Assembly: GCA_009923895.1 (NCBI GenBank)
Contig: RFSP01000008.1
Coordinates: 1 to 18,508 of the forward strand
DNA from: Betaproteobacteria bacterium
Lineage (GTDB): Bacteria > Pseudomonadota > Gammaproteobacteria > Burkholderiales > Burkholderiaceae_C
DNA: 18,508 bases
Direction: 5' to 3'
This document shows, piece after piece, positions 1 to 7,212 of this stretch; the stretch's first letter is position 1, and every line of letters begins with the position of its first letter. Both the position numbers and the translations under genes were made by a program. The notes beneath the pieces are model-generated. The model saw nothing but the letters and a program-made list of their open reading frames with translations, was not told where the DNA came from and made no database searches.

Positions 1-1154
1 TCGAGTCCTGCGATCACCGCTGGAGGAATGCGCTGGGTGGTGAAGCGCTGAATGCGCTGAATCATCTGCGCGTCACGGCGCTCGGCCAAGGTCACTGCCA
101 AGCCCGAACGGCCTGCACGCCCGGTGCGTCCGATGCGGTGCACATAGTCTTCGGCCTTCATCGGCAGACCGTAATTGATGACATGGCTGATGGTGGGCAC
201 GTCAATGCCACGCGCTGCCACATCGGTGGCCACCAGGACCCGCAACTGACGGGTGCGCAGTCCCTGCAACACGCGATTGCGACGCCCTTGCGGCATGCCG
301 CCGTGCAGGGCCGCCACCGAATGGCCCATGTCCGCCAAGCGGTCGGCCAGCCAGTCGGCGTCGCGTTGCGTGCTGGTGAACACCACCGCTTGTTCCACAT
401 TGCGTTCAGTCAGGATGTGATCCAACAGCGCGTTCTTGTGCTCCATGTTGTCGGCCCAATGCAGGCGCTGCTCAATGTCGGCATGCGCTTGCGTGTGCGA
501 AGCCACTTCCACGCGCTGCGGCTCACGCAGCAGCCGCTGCGCCAAGCGCCCAACATGCCCACCAAACGTGGCGCTGTACATCACCGTTTGCCGCGTAGCC
601 GGCAGGGCTTGAGCAATGAAGTCGATGTCCTCAATGAAGCCCATGTCCAGCATGCGATCGGCTTCATCCAACACCAGCATCTCCACAGACGACAGCACGG
701 CCTTGCCCGACTGCATGTGGTCCATCAAGCGGCCCGGCGTCGCAATGAGAATGTCCAAAGGTCCGCTGAGCTGACGCAGTTGCAAACCGTAGGGCACACC
801 CCCCACCACGGTGGCCACCCGCAATCCCGGCACATGCCGGCCATAGCTCAGGGCCGCCTTGGAGACTTGAATGGCCAGCTCACGGGTGGGCACCAAGACC
901 AGCACCCGCGGCCCATGCACCACCCCCTTGACTCGGCGTTTGGCCGGGTCCTGGCGTGCAGCCAAGACGCGCGTCAATGCAGGCAATACAAAACTGGCGG
1001 TCTTGCCGCTGCCCGTGCTGGAGGAGACCATCAGGTCCTGCCCGTTCATGGCGGGCGGAATGGCACGCGTTTGCACCTCGGTGGCATCGGCATACCCGGC
1101 GTCACGAACGGCCCTCAACAGGGATTCGTGCAGGTTCAAATTTTCAAAGCTCAT
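1..1154 (-). CDS. DEAD-box ATP-dependent RNA helicase (RhlE-like), 3' end outside window
   Basis: ATP-dependent RNA helicase, expected to unwind short RNA duplexes during ribosome assembly or RNA decay in the cytoplasm. Reading the minus strand from the ATG at 1154 gives 384 uninterrupted codons to the left edge. The family motifs appear in order: Q-motif region with TEVQ at 25-28, Walker A STGSGKT at 46-52, PTRELA at 89-94, DEAD at 163-166, SAT at 194-196, ARGIDVP, and HRIGRTGR at 339-346. Both RecA-like domains are therefore present and only the variable C-terminal tail is missing. An in-frame GTG lies directly before the ATG. I chose ATG because MSFENLNL is a typical helicase N-terminus; there is no strong Shine-Dalgarno sequence. 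RhlE, DbpA and related groups cannot be separated without the tail, so no symbol is given. It is preceded by an intergenic stretch of about 260 nt. Confidence 0.93.
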   Translation of the reverse strand, partial: MSFENLNLHESLLRAVRDAGYADATEVQTRAIPPAMNGQDLMVSSSTGSGKTASFVLPALTRVLAARQDPAKRRVKGVVHGPRVLVLVPTRELAIQVSKAALSYGRHVPGLRVATVVGGVPYGLQLRQLSGPLDILIATPGRLMDHMQSGKAVLSSVEMLVLDEADRMLDMGFIEDIDFIAQALPATRQTVMYSATFGGHVGRLAQRLLREPQRVEVASHTQAHADIEQRLHWADNMEHKNALLDHILTERNVEQAVVFTSTQRDADWLADRLADMGHSVAALHGGMPQGRRNRVLQGLRTRQLRVLVATDVAARGIDVPTISHVINYGLPMKAEDYVHRIGRTGRAGRSGLAVTLAERRDAQMIQRIQRFTTQRIPPAVIAGL

Positions 1155-1412
1155 CACAAAACTCAATACTCTCTGGGCTTCGCGCAGACGCGCAGCCACA
1201 TGCGGGCTTGTGCTCAAACGGCGCAGCCCTTGGGGAACGGTTGACGGCATCGCCGCCAACCCAACCCAAGAATGGGCCCAAGCCAATGTCGGCGTTGGAA
1301 GGTCAGAGGGGATGAACGAGAGGTTTCATCGACAGCGACCCAGGGCGGATCGCAAAGAAACCAGCACGCATTGTACCTCGGATCGCACGCGCGCTCAGCC
1401 CTTGAGTGAAAT
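1155..1412. other. Intergenic leader between orn and the RNA helicase gene
   Basis: Non-coding stretch of 258 bp, and the longest gap in the window. I see no conserved ORF; the minus strand holds only an 8-codon ATG ORF near 1311-1337. A TACAAT hexamer on the minus strand (1370-1375) could be a -10 for the helicase gene and would give a leader of about 210 nt. The leader has four closely spaced G-runs on the transcribed-sense strand (1256-1279). No rho-independent terminator is visible for orn. Confidence 0.5.
1370..1375 (-). promoter_or_regulatory. Candidate -10 box (TACAAT) for the RNA helicase gene
   Basis: TACAAT on the minus strand, five of six matches to the sigma-70 -10 consensus, lying about 215 nt upstream of the helicase ATG. 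No convincing -35 hexamer is seen 16-18 bp upstream. This is a weak call based on position and hexamer only. Confidence 0.3.
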
Positions 1413-2003
1413 TCACTTCAAAAGGTGCGTGCGGTAGTACAGCAGTTCGTCGATCGACTCGTGAATGTCGGCCAATGCCGTATGGGCCTGCTGCTTCTTG
1501 AATCCCTCCATGATGTCGGGATGCCAGCGCCTGGCCAACTCCTTGAGCGTGCTCACGTCGAGATTGCGGTAGTGAAACCAAGCCTCCAAGCGAGGCATGC
1601 CACGTGCCAGAAATCGACGGTCCTGACAGATGGTGTTGCCACACATGGGGCTCTTGCCCTTGGGCACATAACGCCTCAAGAACTCAATGACTTGTTCCTG
1701 GGCTTGCTCTTCGGTGATGGTGGACGCCCGAACCCGGTCCACCAGGCCACTCTTGCCGTGGGTGGCTTTGTTCCAGGCGTCCATGCCGTTGAGCAAGGCG
1801 TCACTCTGATGGATGGCCAGCACGGGCCCTTCCACGCGTGTGCGCACCTGGGGATCGGTCACGATCACCGCCAACTCAATGATGCGCTCGGTGTCCGGGT
1901 TCAAGCCCGTCATTTCCAGATCAATCCAAATGAGATTGAGCTCGCTCAAGGCCAGTTCGGCGGGCGCTGCGGGCGTCGAAGGGGAAGGCAAGGAATCGGA
2001 CAT
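1413..2003 (-). CDS. orn: Oligoribonuclease (3'-5' exoribonuclease, DEDDh family)
   Basis: Orn degrades di- to pentanucleotide RNA remnants and pGpG, finishing mRNA decay in the cytoplasm. The 196-residue product fits the family (about 180-200). Family signatures seen are NLIWIDLEMTGL with the first catalytic DxE, the ERIIELAVIVTD strand, the PMCGNTICQDRRFL segment, LDVSTLKELARRW, and the C-terminal HTALADIHESIDEL carrying the last catalytic His and Asp. The frame stays open to 2222, but that extension would run through tandem 12-mers and past the start of the divergent protease gene, so I start at the ATG giving MSDSLPSP. An ATG four codons upstream (2015) is equally possible. Neither has a clear Shine-Dalgarno sequence. 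Divergent from the M48 protease gene, with 76 bp between the start codons. Confidence 0.95.
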   Translation of the reverse strand: MSDSLPSPSTPAAPAELALSELNLIWIDLEMTGLNPDTERIIELAVIVTDPQVRTRVEGPVLAIHQSDALLNGMDAWNKATHGKSGLVDRVRASTITEEQAQEQVIEFLRRYVPKGKSPMCGNTICQDRRFLARGMPRLEAWFHYRNLDVSTLKELARRWHPDIMEGFKKQQAHTALADIHESIDELLYYRTHLLK

Positions 2004-2017
2004 GGGGGCTTGCATCA

Positions 2018-2041
2018 GGGCATGGGTGAGGGCATGGGTCA
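2018..2041. repeat. Two tandem 12-bp repeats beside the orn start
   Basis: GGGCATGGGTGA at 2018-2029 is followed directly by GGGCATGGGTCA at 2030-2041, 11 of 12 identical. On the orn strand each copy contains an ATG, so the repeat creates several potential initiation codons just upstream of the chosen start. Confidence 0.8.
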
Positions 2042-2079
2042 GGCAGGGATTGTGACTCAGCCCTACACTTGAGGGTGAG

Positions 2080-3345
2080 ATGAATACTTCTTGGATCACT
2101 TGGACTTGGATTGCCGTGCTGGTGGCGGGCTTGGTGACGCGCCTTTGGCTGTCCCAAAGACAGATGCGCCACGTGGCTGCGCATCGTGCGCGTGTGCCCG
2201 AAGCCTTTGCGTCCACCGTCACGGTGCAAGCGCATCAAAAGGCCGCCGATTACACCTTGGCCAAGGGGCGATTGGGGTGGTGGCAATCGGCCTTTGCCTG
2301 CGCGATGCTGGTGGTGTGGACGCTGCTGGGTGGGCTGGACCTGCTCAACCACACCGTCGTGACCTGGATCTCGCCCGAGGCCTTCCCCTTGGGATCTCAG
2401 GTGGCATTGATCGTGGCGTTCTCCATCCTGAGTGGACTGTTGGACTTGCCGTTTGATGCTTACGCCACTTTTGGGGTCGAACAGCGATTTGGATTCAATC
2501 GCATGACGCTGCGCATGTGGGTGGTGGACCTGATCAAAGGCAGCTTGGTGGCCACGGTGGTGGGCATCCCTTTGATCGCAGCCATCTTGTGGCTCATGGG
2601 TCAAGCGGGTGCGCTGTGGTGGTTGTGGGCCTGGGGCGCGTGGATGGCGTTCAATTTGCTGCTGTTGGTGATCTATCCCACCTTGATTGCGCCGCTGTTC
2701 AACAAGTTCGAGCCGCTCAAAGATGAGGCCCTGAGTCAAAGGGTTCAGGCATTGATGCAGCGCTGTGGTTTTGCCGCCAAGGGGTTGTTTGTGATGGATG
2801 GCAGCCGCCGTTCTGCCCATGCCAATGCCTACTTCACGGGGCTGGGAGCCGCCAAACGCGTGGTGTTCTACGACACCTTGCTGGCGCGTCTGACCCCGGG
2901 TGAAGTCGAAGCCGTGCTGGCCCACGAGTTGGGGCATTTCAAGCACCGACATGTCCTCAAGCGCATCGTGTCCCTGTTTGCCTTCAGCCTGTTGGGATTG
3001 GCCCTGCTCGGGTGGTTGTCAGGGCAAGCCGCCTTTTACGAAGGCCTGGGCGTTCGGCCCAATTTGATGTCGTCCAATGACGGCCTGGCCCTGCTGTTGT
3101 TCATGACGGTGCTGCCCCAGTTCACCTACTTCATCTCGCCCCTCATGGCCCATTTTTCTCGTCGGCACGAGTTTGAAGCCGACGCCTATGCCAGCGCTCA
3201 GGCGTCTTCGCACGATTTGGCCAGCGCCCTGCTCAAGCTGCACGAAGACAACGCCTCGACACTGACCCCCGACCCCTTGTACGTGCGCTTTTATTACTCG
3301 CATCCGCCGGCGTCCGAGCGCTTGGCGGCTCTGCAAGGTGCCTGA
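2080..3345 (+). CDS. M48-family membrane zinc metalloprotease (Ste24/CAAX protease 1-like)
   Basis: Integral membrane zinc endopeptidase of family M48, of the Ste24-like type with an N-terminal M48_N-type region rather than the shorter HtpX. The 421-residue product has hydrophobic segments near 8-24, 68-90, 104-125, 152-173 and 178-203, the conserved SRRSAHANAYFTG stretch (242-254), the zinc motif HELGH (282-286) and the third ligand E366 in FEADAYA. Two more hydrophobic segments follow HELGH (about 296-315 and 332-355). The active site is expected to face the cytoplasm or the membrane interior. GAGGGTGAG immediately before the ATG is a good ribosome binding site. The stop overlaps the rsgA start by 8 nt, so the two are probably co-transcribed and coupled. 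The bacterial substrate is unknown; a role in membrane-protein quality control is an inference. Confidence 0.93.
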   Translation: MNTSWITWTWIAVLVAGLVTRLWLSQRQMRHVAAHRARVPEAFASTVTVQAHQKAADYTLAKGRLGWWQSAFACAMLVVWTLLGGLDLLNHTVVTWISPEAFPLGSQVALIVAFSILSGLLDLPFDAYATFGVEQRFGFNRMTLRMWVVDLIKGSLVATVVGIPLIAAILWLMGQAGALWWLWAWGAWMAFNLLLLVIYPTLIAPLFNKFEPLKDEALSQRVQALMQRCGFAAKGLFVMDGSRRSAHANAYFTGLGAAKRVVFYDTLLARLTPGEVEAVLAHELGHFKHRHVLKRIVSLFAFSLLGLALLGWLSGQAAFYEGLGVRPNLMSSNDGLALLLFMTVLPQFTYFISPLMAHFSRRHEFEADAYASAQASSHDLASALLKLHEDNASTLTPDPLYVRFYYSHPPASERLAALQGA

Positions 3346-4261
3346 TAACACGCCAGAGCTCCCGACCCTTCAGGGCCGGGTGGTGGCCGCCCACGGGCGT
3401 CACGTGGTGATCGAAACGCCAGATGGGGCCCATGTGCGGTGTCATCTGCGAGGCAAGAAAACCGACGCCGTGGTGGGCGACAGCGTGCAGTGGGCCCGCT
3501 CGGGCGATGAAGGTGTGGTCGAGGCCATCGAGCCCAGGCGCAATTTGCTCTTTCGCCAAGATGAATGGCGCAGCAAGTCTTTTGCCGCCAATCTCGACGC
3601 GGTGCTGGTCCTGGTCGCGGTCGAGCCCTCATTCAGCGACAGCCAATTGGCGCGCACCCTCATCGCAGCGGCCAGCGCCGGCATTCCGGCTTGGATCGGC
3701 CTGAACAAGATCGATTTGCCTGGCGCCGCCACCGCGCGCGAGCGCCTCAAGCCCTATGCGCATCTGGGTTTGGAAGTGGTGGAGCTGGCACTGAAGACGC
3801 AGCCCGAGCTTTCCCGCCAGGCCCTGCAGCCTCGATTGGCAGATCGAACCACGTTGGTCCTGGGACCCAGCGGCGTGGGCAAAAGCACTCTGGTGAACCT
3901 GCTCGTGCCCGATGCGGGCGCCCAAGTGGGCGAGATCTCGCAAGCCCTCAACAGTGGCAAGCACACCACCACCGTCACGCGCTGCTACCGACTGCAAAAT
4001 GGATCGCAAACCGGCTCGGGCGCCTTGATTGACTCTCCGGGCTTTCAAGCCTTTGGCATTCACCATGTCGAGCCTGCCGATTTGGCTCGGCTCATGCCCG
4101 ATATCGCCGCCCATCAAGGCGAATGCCGCTTCTACAACTGCACGCATCGTCAAGAGCCCGGATGCGGCGTGCGACAGGCCGCTGAGCGCGCCGACATTGC
4201 GGCCGTTCGATACGCCCAGTACTGCGAGTTGTACGACGAGCTGTCGGTGCGGCGGTTCTGA
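3338..4261 (+). CDS. rsgA: Ribosome small-subunit biogenesis GTPase RsgA
   Basis: Circularly permuted GTPase that acts in late maturation of the 30S subunit in the cytoplasm. The 307 residues carry an N-terminal OB-fold region (about 9-75), then the G motifs in permuted order: NKID at 123-126 (G4), GPSGVGKST at 176-184 (G1, P-loop), DSPG at 232-235 (G3). The C-terminal zinc-binding module is seen as C263, C268, H270 and C276. All expected residues are present and the length is normal. The start is a GTG lying inside the last codons of the M48 protease gene, 8 nt before that gene ends, consistent with translational coupling. It ends 33 nt from the convergent CobD/CbiB-family gene, with no clear terminator between them. 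Confidence 0.97.
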   Translation: MPDNTPELPTLQGRVVAAHGRHVVIETPDGAHVRCHLRGKKTDAVVGDSVQWARSGDEGVVEAIEPRRNLLFRQDEWRSKSFAANLDAVLVLVAVEPSFSDSQLARTLIAAASAGIPAWIGLNKIDLPGAATARERLKPYAHLGLEVVELALKTQPELSRQALQPRLADRTTLVLGPSGVGKSTLVNLLVPDAGAQVGEISQALNSGKHTTTVTRCYRLQNGSQTGSGALIDSPGFQAFGIHHVEPADLARLMPDIAAHQGECRFYNCTHRQEPGCGVRQAAERADIAAVRYAQYCELYDELSVRRF

Positions 4262-4294
4262 CGAAGACGGCCCAGCCTCAAGAGAAGGCGCGCG

Positions 4295-5233
4295 TCAGCC
4301 CACAATATTGGCCAGGGTCAGCAAGGCCACCAACAACAGCCAAAGCACCACCGAGCGCCACACCAAGCCCACCATGCTCTGCAAATGCCCGAGCTGGGGC
4401 TGGTCTCCTGGGGTCGAGCCTTCAGCTTGAGAAGCCTCCGAGCCCTGCCCGCCCAGGCGCACCCCCACCGCGCCGGCAGCGGCGGCCAAGATGATGCCTT
4501 CGTTGGCGTGTTTCCACAGCACTGCATCACGCCGCCATCCGTTGACGGCCTCTTCGAAGTTGCCCACCACCGCAAAACCAAAGGCGGTCAGTCGAGCGGG
4601 GACATGGTCCAACTTGACAAACAGGCGTTGCGCCAATTCTTGTAGCGTTTCGTGGCCCATGCCTTGCGATCCGGGCAGACGGACCTGCACAAAACGCGAC
4701 GTCAGGTAAGCCATGCGATAGAACACCGCACCGGCAGGCCCCAGGCCCAGCGCAGAGAGGATGACGAACCAAAAAAAGACCCCAAAGACGTGGCGGTGGG
4801 CGGCCAAGAGCGAGTGTTCAATCACATGACGCAACAACTCCGTGCGCGGCAAGTCGACCACGTCCATGTCTTGCCATTCGGCCAGCAAGCGTCTGGCCTC
4901 GTATTCATCACCCCGGTCCAGCGCATCGCGAATGTGGGTGAAGTGATGACTGAATTGGCGAAAGCCCAAAGTGAGATACAGCACCCCCACATCCAAGGCC
5001 AATGCCAGAAACAGGCTGAAATGGCTCAGGGCGTTGTAGACCATGGCGGTCAACACAGCAGGCACGGCCACCGCCATGCCCCACACCACCCAGGCGTGAT
5101 GCGACTTGCCCGCATCAAAATTGCGCGCCGACCAAGCAATCCAAGACTGCAGCGATTCCAGCACCCGATTCTTGCGCGGAAGCGGCTTGAACTGCTCAAT
5201 CACCAAGGCCAACAAGACAGCAAAAAAGCTCAT
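4295..5233 (-). CDS. CobD/CbiB-family membrane protein
   Basis: 312-residue multi-span membrane protein resembling the CobD/CbiB family (adenosylcobinamide-phosphate synthase) and its AmpE-like relatives. Visible traits are an N-terminal MSFFAVLLALVIEQFKPL segment, hydrophobic stretches near 52-70 and 75-90, a central region with DRGDEYEARRLL, an FGVFFWFVILSALGLGPAGAVFYR block, and a C-terminal NEGIILAAAAGAVGVRLGG motif followed by a final hydrophobic helix. It starts 18 nt after the Nudix gene and ends the rpsP-led run. No other cobalamin gene is in the window, and in Burkholderiales this family sits beside the ribosomal operon. A true role in B12 synthesis is therefore unproven and no symbol is given. 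Confidence 0.82.
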   Translation of the reverse strand: MSFFAVLLALVIEQFKPLPRKNRVLESLQSWIAWSARNFDAGKSHHAWVVWGMAVAVPAVLTAMVYNALSHFSLFLALALDVGVLYLTLGFRQFSHHFTHIRDALDRGDEYEARRLLAEWQDMDVVDLPRTELLRHVIEHSLLAAHRHVFGVFFWFVILSALGLGPAGAVFYRMAYLTSRFVQVRLPGSQGMGHETLQELAQRLFVKLDHVPARLTAFGFAVVGNFEEAVNGWRRDAVLWKHANEGIILAAAAGAVGVRLGGQGSEASQAEGSTPGDQPQLGHLQSMVGLVWRSVVLWLLLVALLTLANIVG

Positions 5234-5251
5234 GGCCCAAGATGATAAACG

Positions 5252-5941
5252 TCAAGACGGTGTGTGGCGCAAGAACCCGTAGAGGTTGCGCAACATGGCG
5301 GCCGTGGCACCCCAAATGAAGTATTCGCGTTCCCCCTCATGCCAGGGCATGGAGAGGAACTGTCGGGTCATGAGGTCAAATTGGACCTCATGGCGCCGGT
5401 GGTGGGCGGGGTTCATCAAGAAAGCCAAGGGCACTTCAAAGGCCTCGGCCACCTCAAAAGGGTCCAAGGTGAGGGCAAAAGGCGGCTGCACCAAGGCCAC
5501 CACGGGGGTGACTCGGTAGTGGGTGACTGTCGTGTAGACCGGCAGTTGGCCAAGAATTTCAATGTGCTCGCGCGCCAGGCCGATTTCTTCTTCGGTTTCT
5601 CTGAGCGCCGTGGCCACGCTGTCCACGTCTTCGGGATCTCTGCGCCCGCCCGGAAAACTGATTTGGCCTGCGTGGTCGTGCAGGTGGTCAGTGCGACGGG
5701 TCAACAGCACCCGAAGCCCATCGTCGCGCTGCACCAAAGGCACCAACACCGAGGCCTCTCGGGTGGGCACGTCTTGCAGTCGACCGTCACCCTGGATTTC
5801 GGGCGTCCAAGAAGTTTGAGCCCCCGAAAAGTGCTCTCTCAGTGCATCGGGCTGCAGGCGGTGCAAAGACACCGCAGGCAGTTGGGCATCCGTCCCAACG
5901 ACGGGAATGGACTGGGGCTGAGTGATGCGGGGGACCTGCAT
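5252..5941 (-). CDS. Nudix hydrolase, CoA pyrophosphatase type
   Basis: Nudix hydrolase of the CoA-diphosphatase (NudL/UPF0035) type, expected to cleave CoA or acyl-CoA to phosphopantetheine and 3',5'-ADP. From the ATG at 5941 the product is 229 residues. The LLTRRTDHLHDHAGQISFPGG region (79-99) is the hallmark of the CoA-type subgroup. It runs into the Nudix helix ending in RETEEEIGL (114-122), whose glutamates bind the metal. A GTG at 5983, immediately after the rplS stop, would add 14 residues rich in Arg and Ala. I prefer the ATG because MQVPRITQPQ continues into the conserved VVGTDAQLPAV segment, but neither start has a good ribosome binding site. It follows rplS closely and is probably co-transcribed with it. 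Confidence 0.88.
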   Translation of the reverse strand: MQVPRITQPQSIPVVGTDAQLPAVSLHRLQPDALREHFSGAQTSWTPEIQGDGRLQDVPTREASVLVPLVQRDDGLRVLLTRRTDHLHDHAGQISFPGGRRDPEDVDSVATALRETEEEIGLAREHIEILGQLPVYTTVTHYRVTPVVALVQPPFALTLDPFEVAEAFEVPLAFLMNPAHHRRHEVQFDLMTRQFLSMPWHEGEREYFIWGATAAMLRNLYGFLRHTPS

Positions 5942-5983
5942 GGGCTCGCAACGACGGGCCGCGCCGCCAACGGCGCGGCACAC

Positions 5984-6337
5984 TCAGTCGAGCTTGGCCT
6001 TGATGCGGGCCGACTTGCCGCTGCGCTCGCGCAGGAAGTACAGCTTGGCGCGGCGGACGTCACCGCGACGCTTGACTTCGATGTTGGCAATCAGCGGGCT
6101 GTAGAGCTGGAACGTCCGCTCCACACCTTCGCCATTGGAAATCTTGCGAACAATGAAACTGGAATTGAGGCCGCGGTTGCGCTTGGCGATGACTACGCCT
6201 TCGTAGGCCTGAACCCGTTTGCGGGTGCCTTCCACCACATTGACGTTGACCACGACGGTATCGCCGGGGGCAAAGGAGGGGTGGTTCTTGCCCAGGCGGG
6301 CAATTTCCTCTTGCTCGAGGGTTTGGATCAAGTCCAT
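5984..6337 (-). CDS. rplS: 50S ribosomal protein L19
   Basis: L19 of the large ribosomal subunit, located at the 30S-50S interface. The 117-residue product has the classic order: MDLIQTLEQEEI N-terminus, FAPGDTVVVNVNVVEG, RVQAYEGVVIAKRNRG, SSFIVRKISNGEGVERTFQLYSP, and a basic C-terminus with RRAKLYFLRERSGKSARIK. The frame extends further upstream without similarity to L19; ATG at 6337 is supported by the conserved N-terminus and an AGGA about 6 nt before it. It lies 76 nt downstream of trmD in the rpsP-rimM-trmD-rplS cluster, and that gap contains a possible promoter of its own. Confidence 0.98.
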   Translation of the reverse strand: MDLIQTLEQEEIARLGKNHPSFAPGDTVVVNVNVVEGTRKRVQAYEGVVIAKRNRGLNSSFIVRKISNGEGVERTFQLYSPLIANIEVKRRGDVRRAKLYFLRERSGKSARIKAKLD

Positions 6338-6412
6338 GGAAAGTCCTGTGTTCGATCGTGCTCGGAGGGGTTGTGACGTTATAGAGTCCGGCAGAGGATC
6401 GCAAAGCCCACC

Positions 6413-6418
6413 ATTATA
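6413..6418 (-). promoter_or_regulatory. Candidate -10 box (TATAAT) for rplS, overlapping the trmD stop codon
   Basis: A perfect TATAAT on the minus strand includes the last bases of trmD and its TAA stop. It sits 76 nt upstream of the rplS ATG, a normal distance for a promoter. No good -35 is visible at 16-18 bp. Hexamer and position only. Confidence 0.4.
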
Positions 6419-7193
6419 ACCCCAGCTTTTGCACCAAGTTTTGCAAAAAGGCTTCGTCGTCGGGGCTGAGACGTCCGGCGGCCCGGGCGGCGGCAATCAA
6501 ATCGGGGCGACGCTGCGCCGTCCAAGCCAATGAGGTCTCGCGCCGCCAACGCTCGATCTGCCCGTGATGCCCCGACAAGAGCACGGCCGGCACGGCACGG
6601 CCATCGGGCAGCACCTCCGGGCGGCTGTAGCTGGGGCCTTCCAGAAGCCCCGACAGATGCTCAGAGAAACTGTCTTGCTCATGGGACGGCGTGCTGAGCA
6701 CGCCCGACTGCAAGCGGGCCACCGCATCCAGCAACACCAAGGCCGGGAGCTCGGCCCCGGACAACACAAAGTCACCCAGGCTGATCTCCAGTGTGACGTG
6801 GCGGTCTATCACCCGCTGGTCCACTCCCTCGTAGCGTCCGCACAACAACACAGCGCCCGGCCCTTGGGCCAGCTCACGAACCAGGGCCTGATCGAGGCGC
6901 CGACCGGCGGGTGAGAAGTGCACCACCGGGGCCTGCGGCGCGTGGGGCCCATCGCTTGCTCGTTGCGCCTGCACAGCAGCCAAGGCCCGCTCCAGCGGCT
7001 CGGCGAGCATGACCATGCCAGGACCGCCCCCATAAGGTCGGTCATCGACGCGCCGGTAAGCGTCGTCGGCGTAGTCGCGCAAAGACCACAGGTGCACGTC
7101 CACCTGGCCTGACTCAAAAGCACGCCGGGTGATGCCGTGATGGCGGTGCGCTTCGAAAAGCTCCGGAAAGAGGGTGAGGATGTCAAACCGCAT
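6414..7193 (-). CDS. trmD: tRNA (guanine-N1-)-methyltransferase TrmD
   Basis: SPOUT methyltransferase that makes m1G37 next to the anticodon of a subset of tRNAs, using S-adenosylmethionine and guarding against +1 frameshifting. The 259-residue product begins MRFDILTLFPELF and shows DDRPYGGGPGM at 50-60, LLCGRYEGVDQRVID at 116-130, and the trefoil-knot loop EISLGDFVLSGAELPAL at 136-152, followed by the DSFSEHLSGLLEGPSYSRPE segment. The knot loop reads SGAE where SGGE is usual (residue 147). The frame is open further upstream, overlapping the 3' end of rimM, but MRFDILTLFP is the family N-terminus. It lies 19 nt after rimM. Confidence 0.97.
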   Translation of the reverse strand: MRFDILTLFPELFEAHRHHGITRRAFESGQVDVHLWSLRDYADDAYRRVDDRPYGGGPGMVMLAEPLERALAAVQAQRASDGPHAPQAPVVHFSPAGRRLDQALVRELAQGPGAVLLCGRYEGVDQRVIDRHVTLEISLGDFVLSGAELPALVLLDAVARLQSGVLSTPSHEQDSFSEHLSGLLEGPSYSRPEVLPDGRAVPAVLLSGHHGQIERWRRETSLAWTAQRRPDLIAAARAAGRLSPDDEAFLQNLVQKLGL

Positions 7194-7212
7194 GACCGAT
7201 CTCTTGACCCGA

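Noticed and set aside
138..1244. 368-codon plus-strand ORF
   Set aside because: Antisense to the DEAD-box helicase, which has all family motifs. The translation is His/Gln/Arg-rich without recognisable domains, typical of an antisense frame in GC-rich DNA.
2004..2222. N-terminal extension of orn up to 2222
   Set aside because: It would overlap the start and first codons of the divergent protease, includes the tandem repeats, and has no similarity to Orn.
1921..2952. 343-codon minus-strand ORF
   Set aside because: Antisense to the M48 protease, whose zinc motif and membrane segments are clear; the translation is Gln/His-rich with no domain.
5264..6376. 370-codon plus-strand ORF
   Set aside because: Runs antisense through the Nudix gene and rplS. 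No ribosome binding site or domain is seen, and both genes beneath it are well supported.
1348..6406. Shared 11-mer CTTTGCGATCC downstream of the candidate -10 boxes of the helicase gene (1348-1358) and rplS (6396-6406)
   Set aside because: Many 11-mer matches are expected by chance in a window of this size, and the distances from the two -10 boxes differ.
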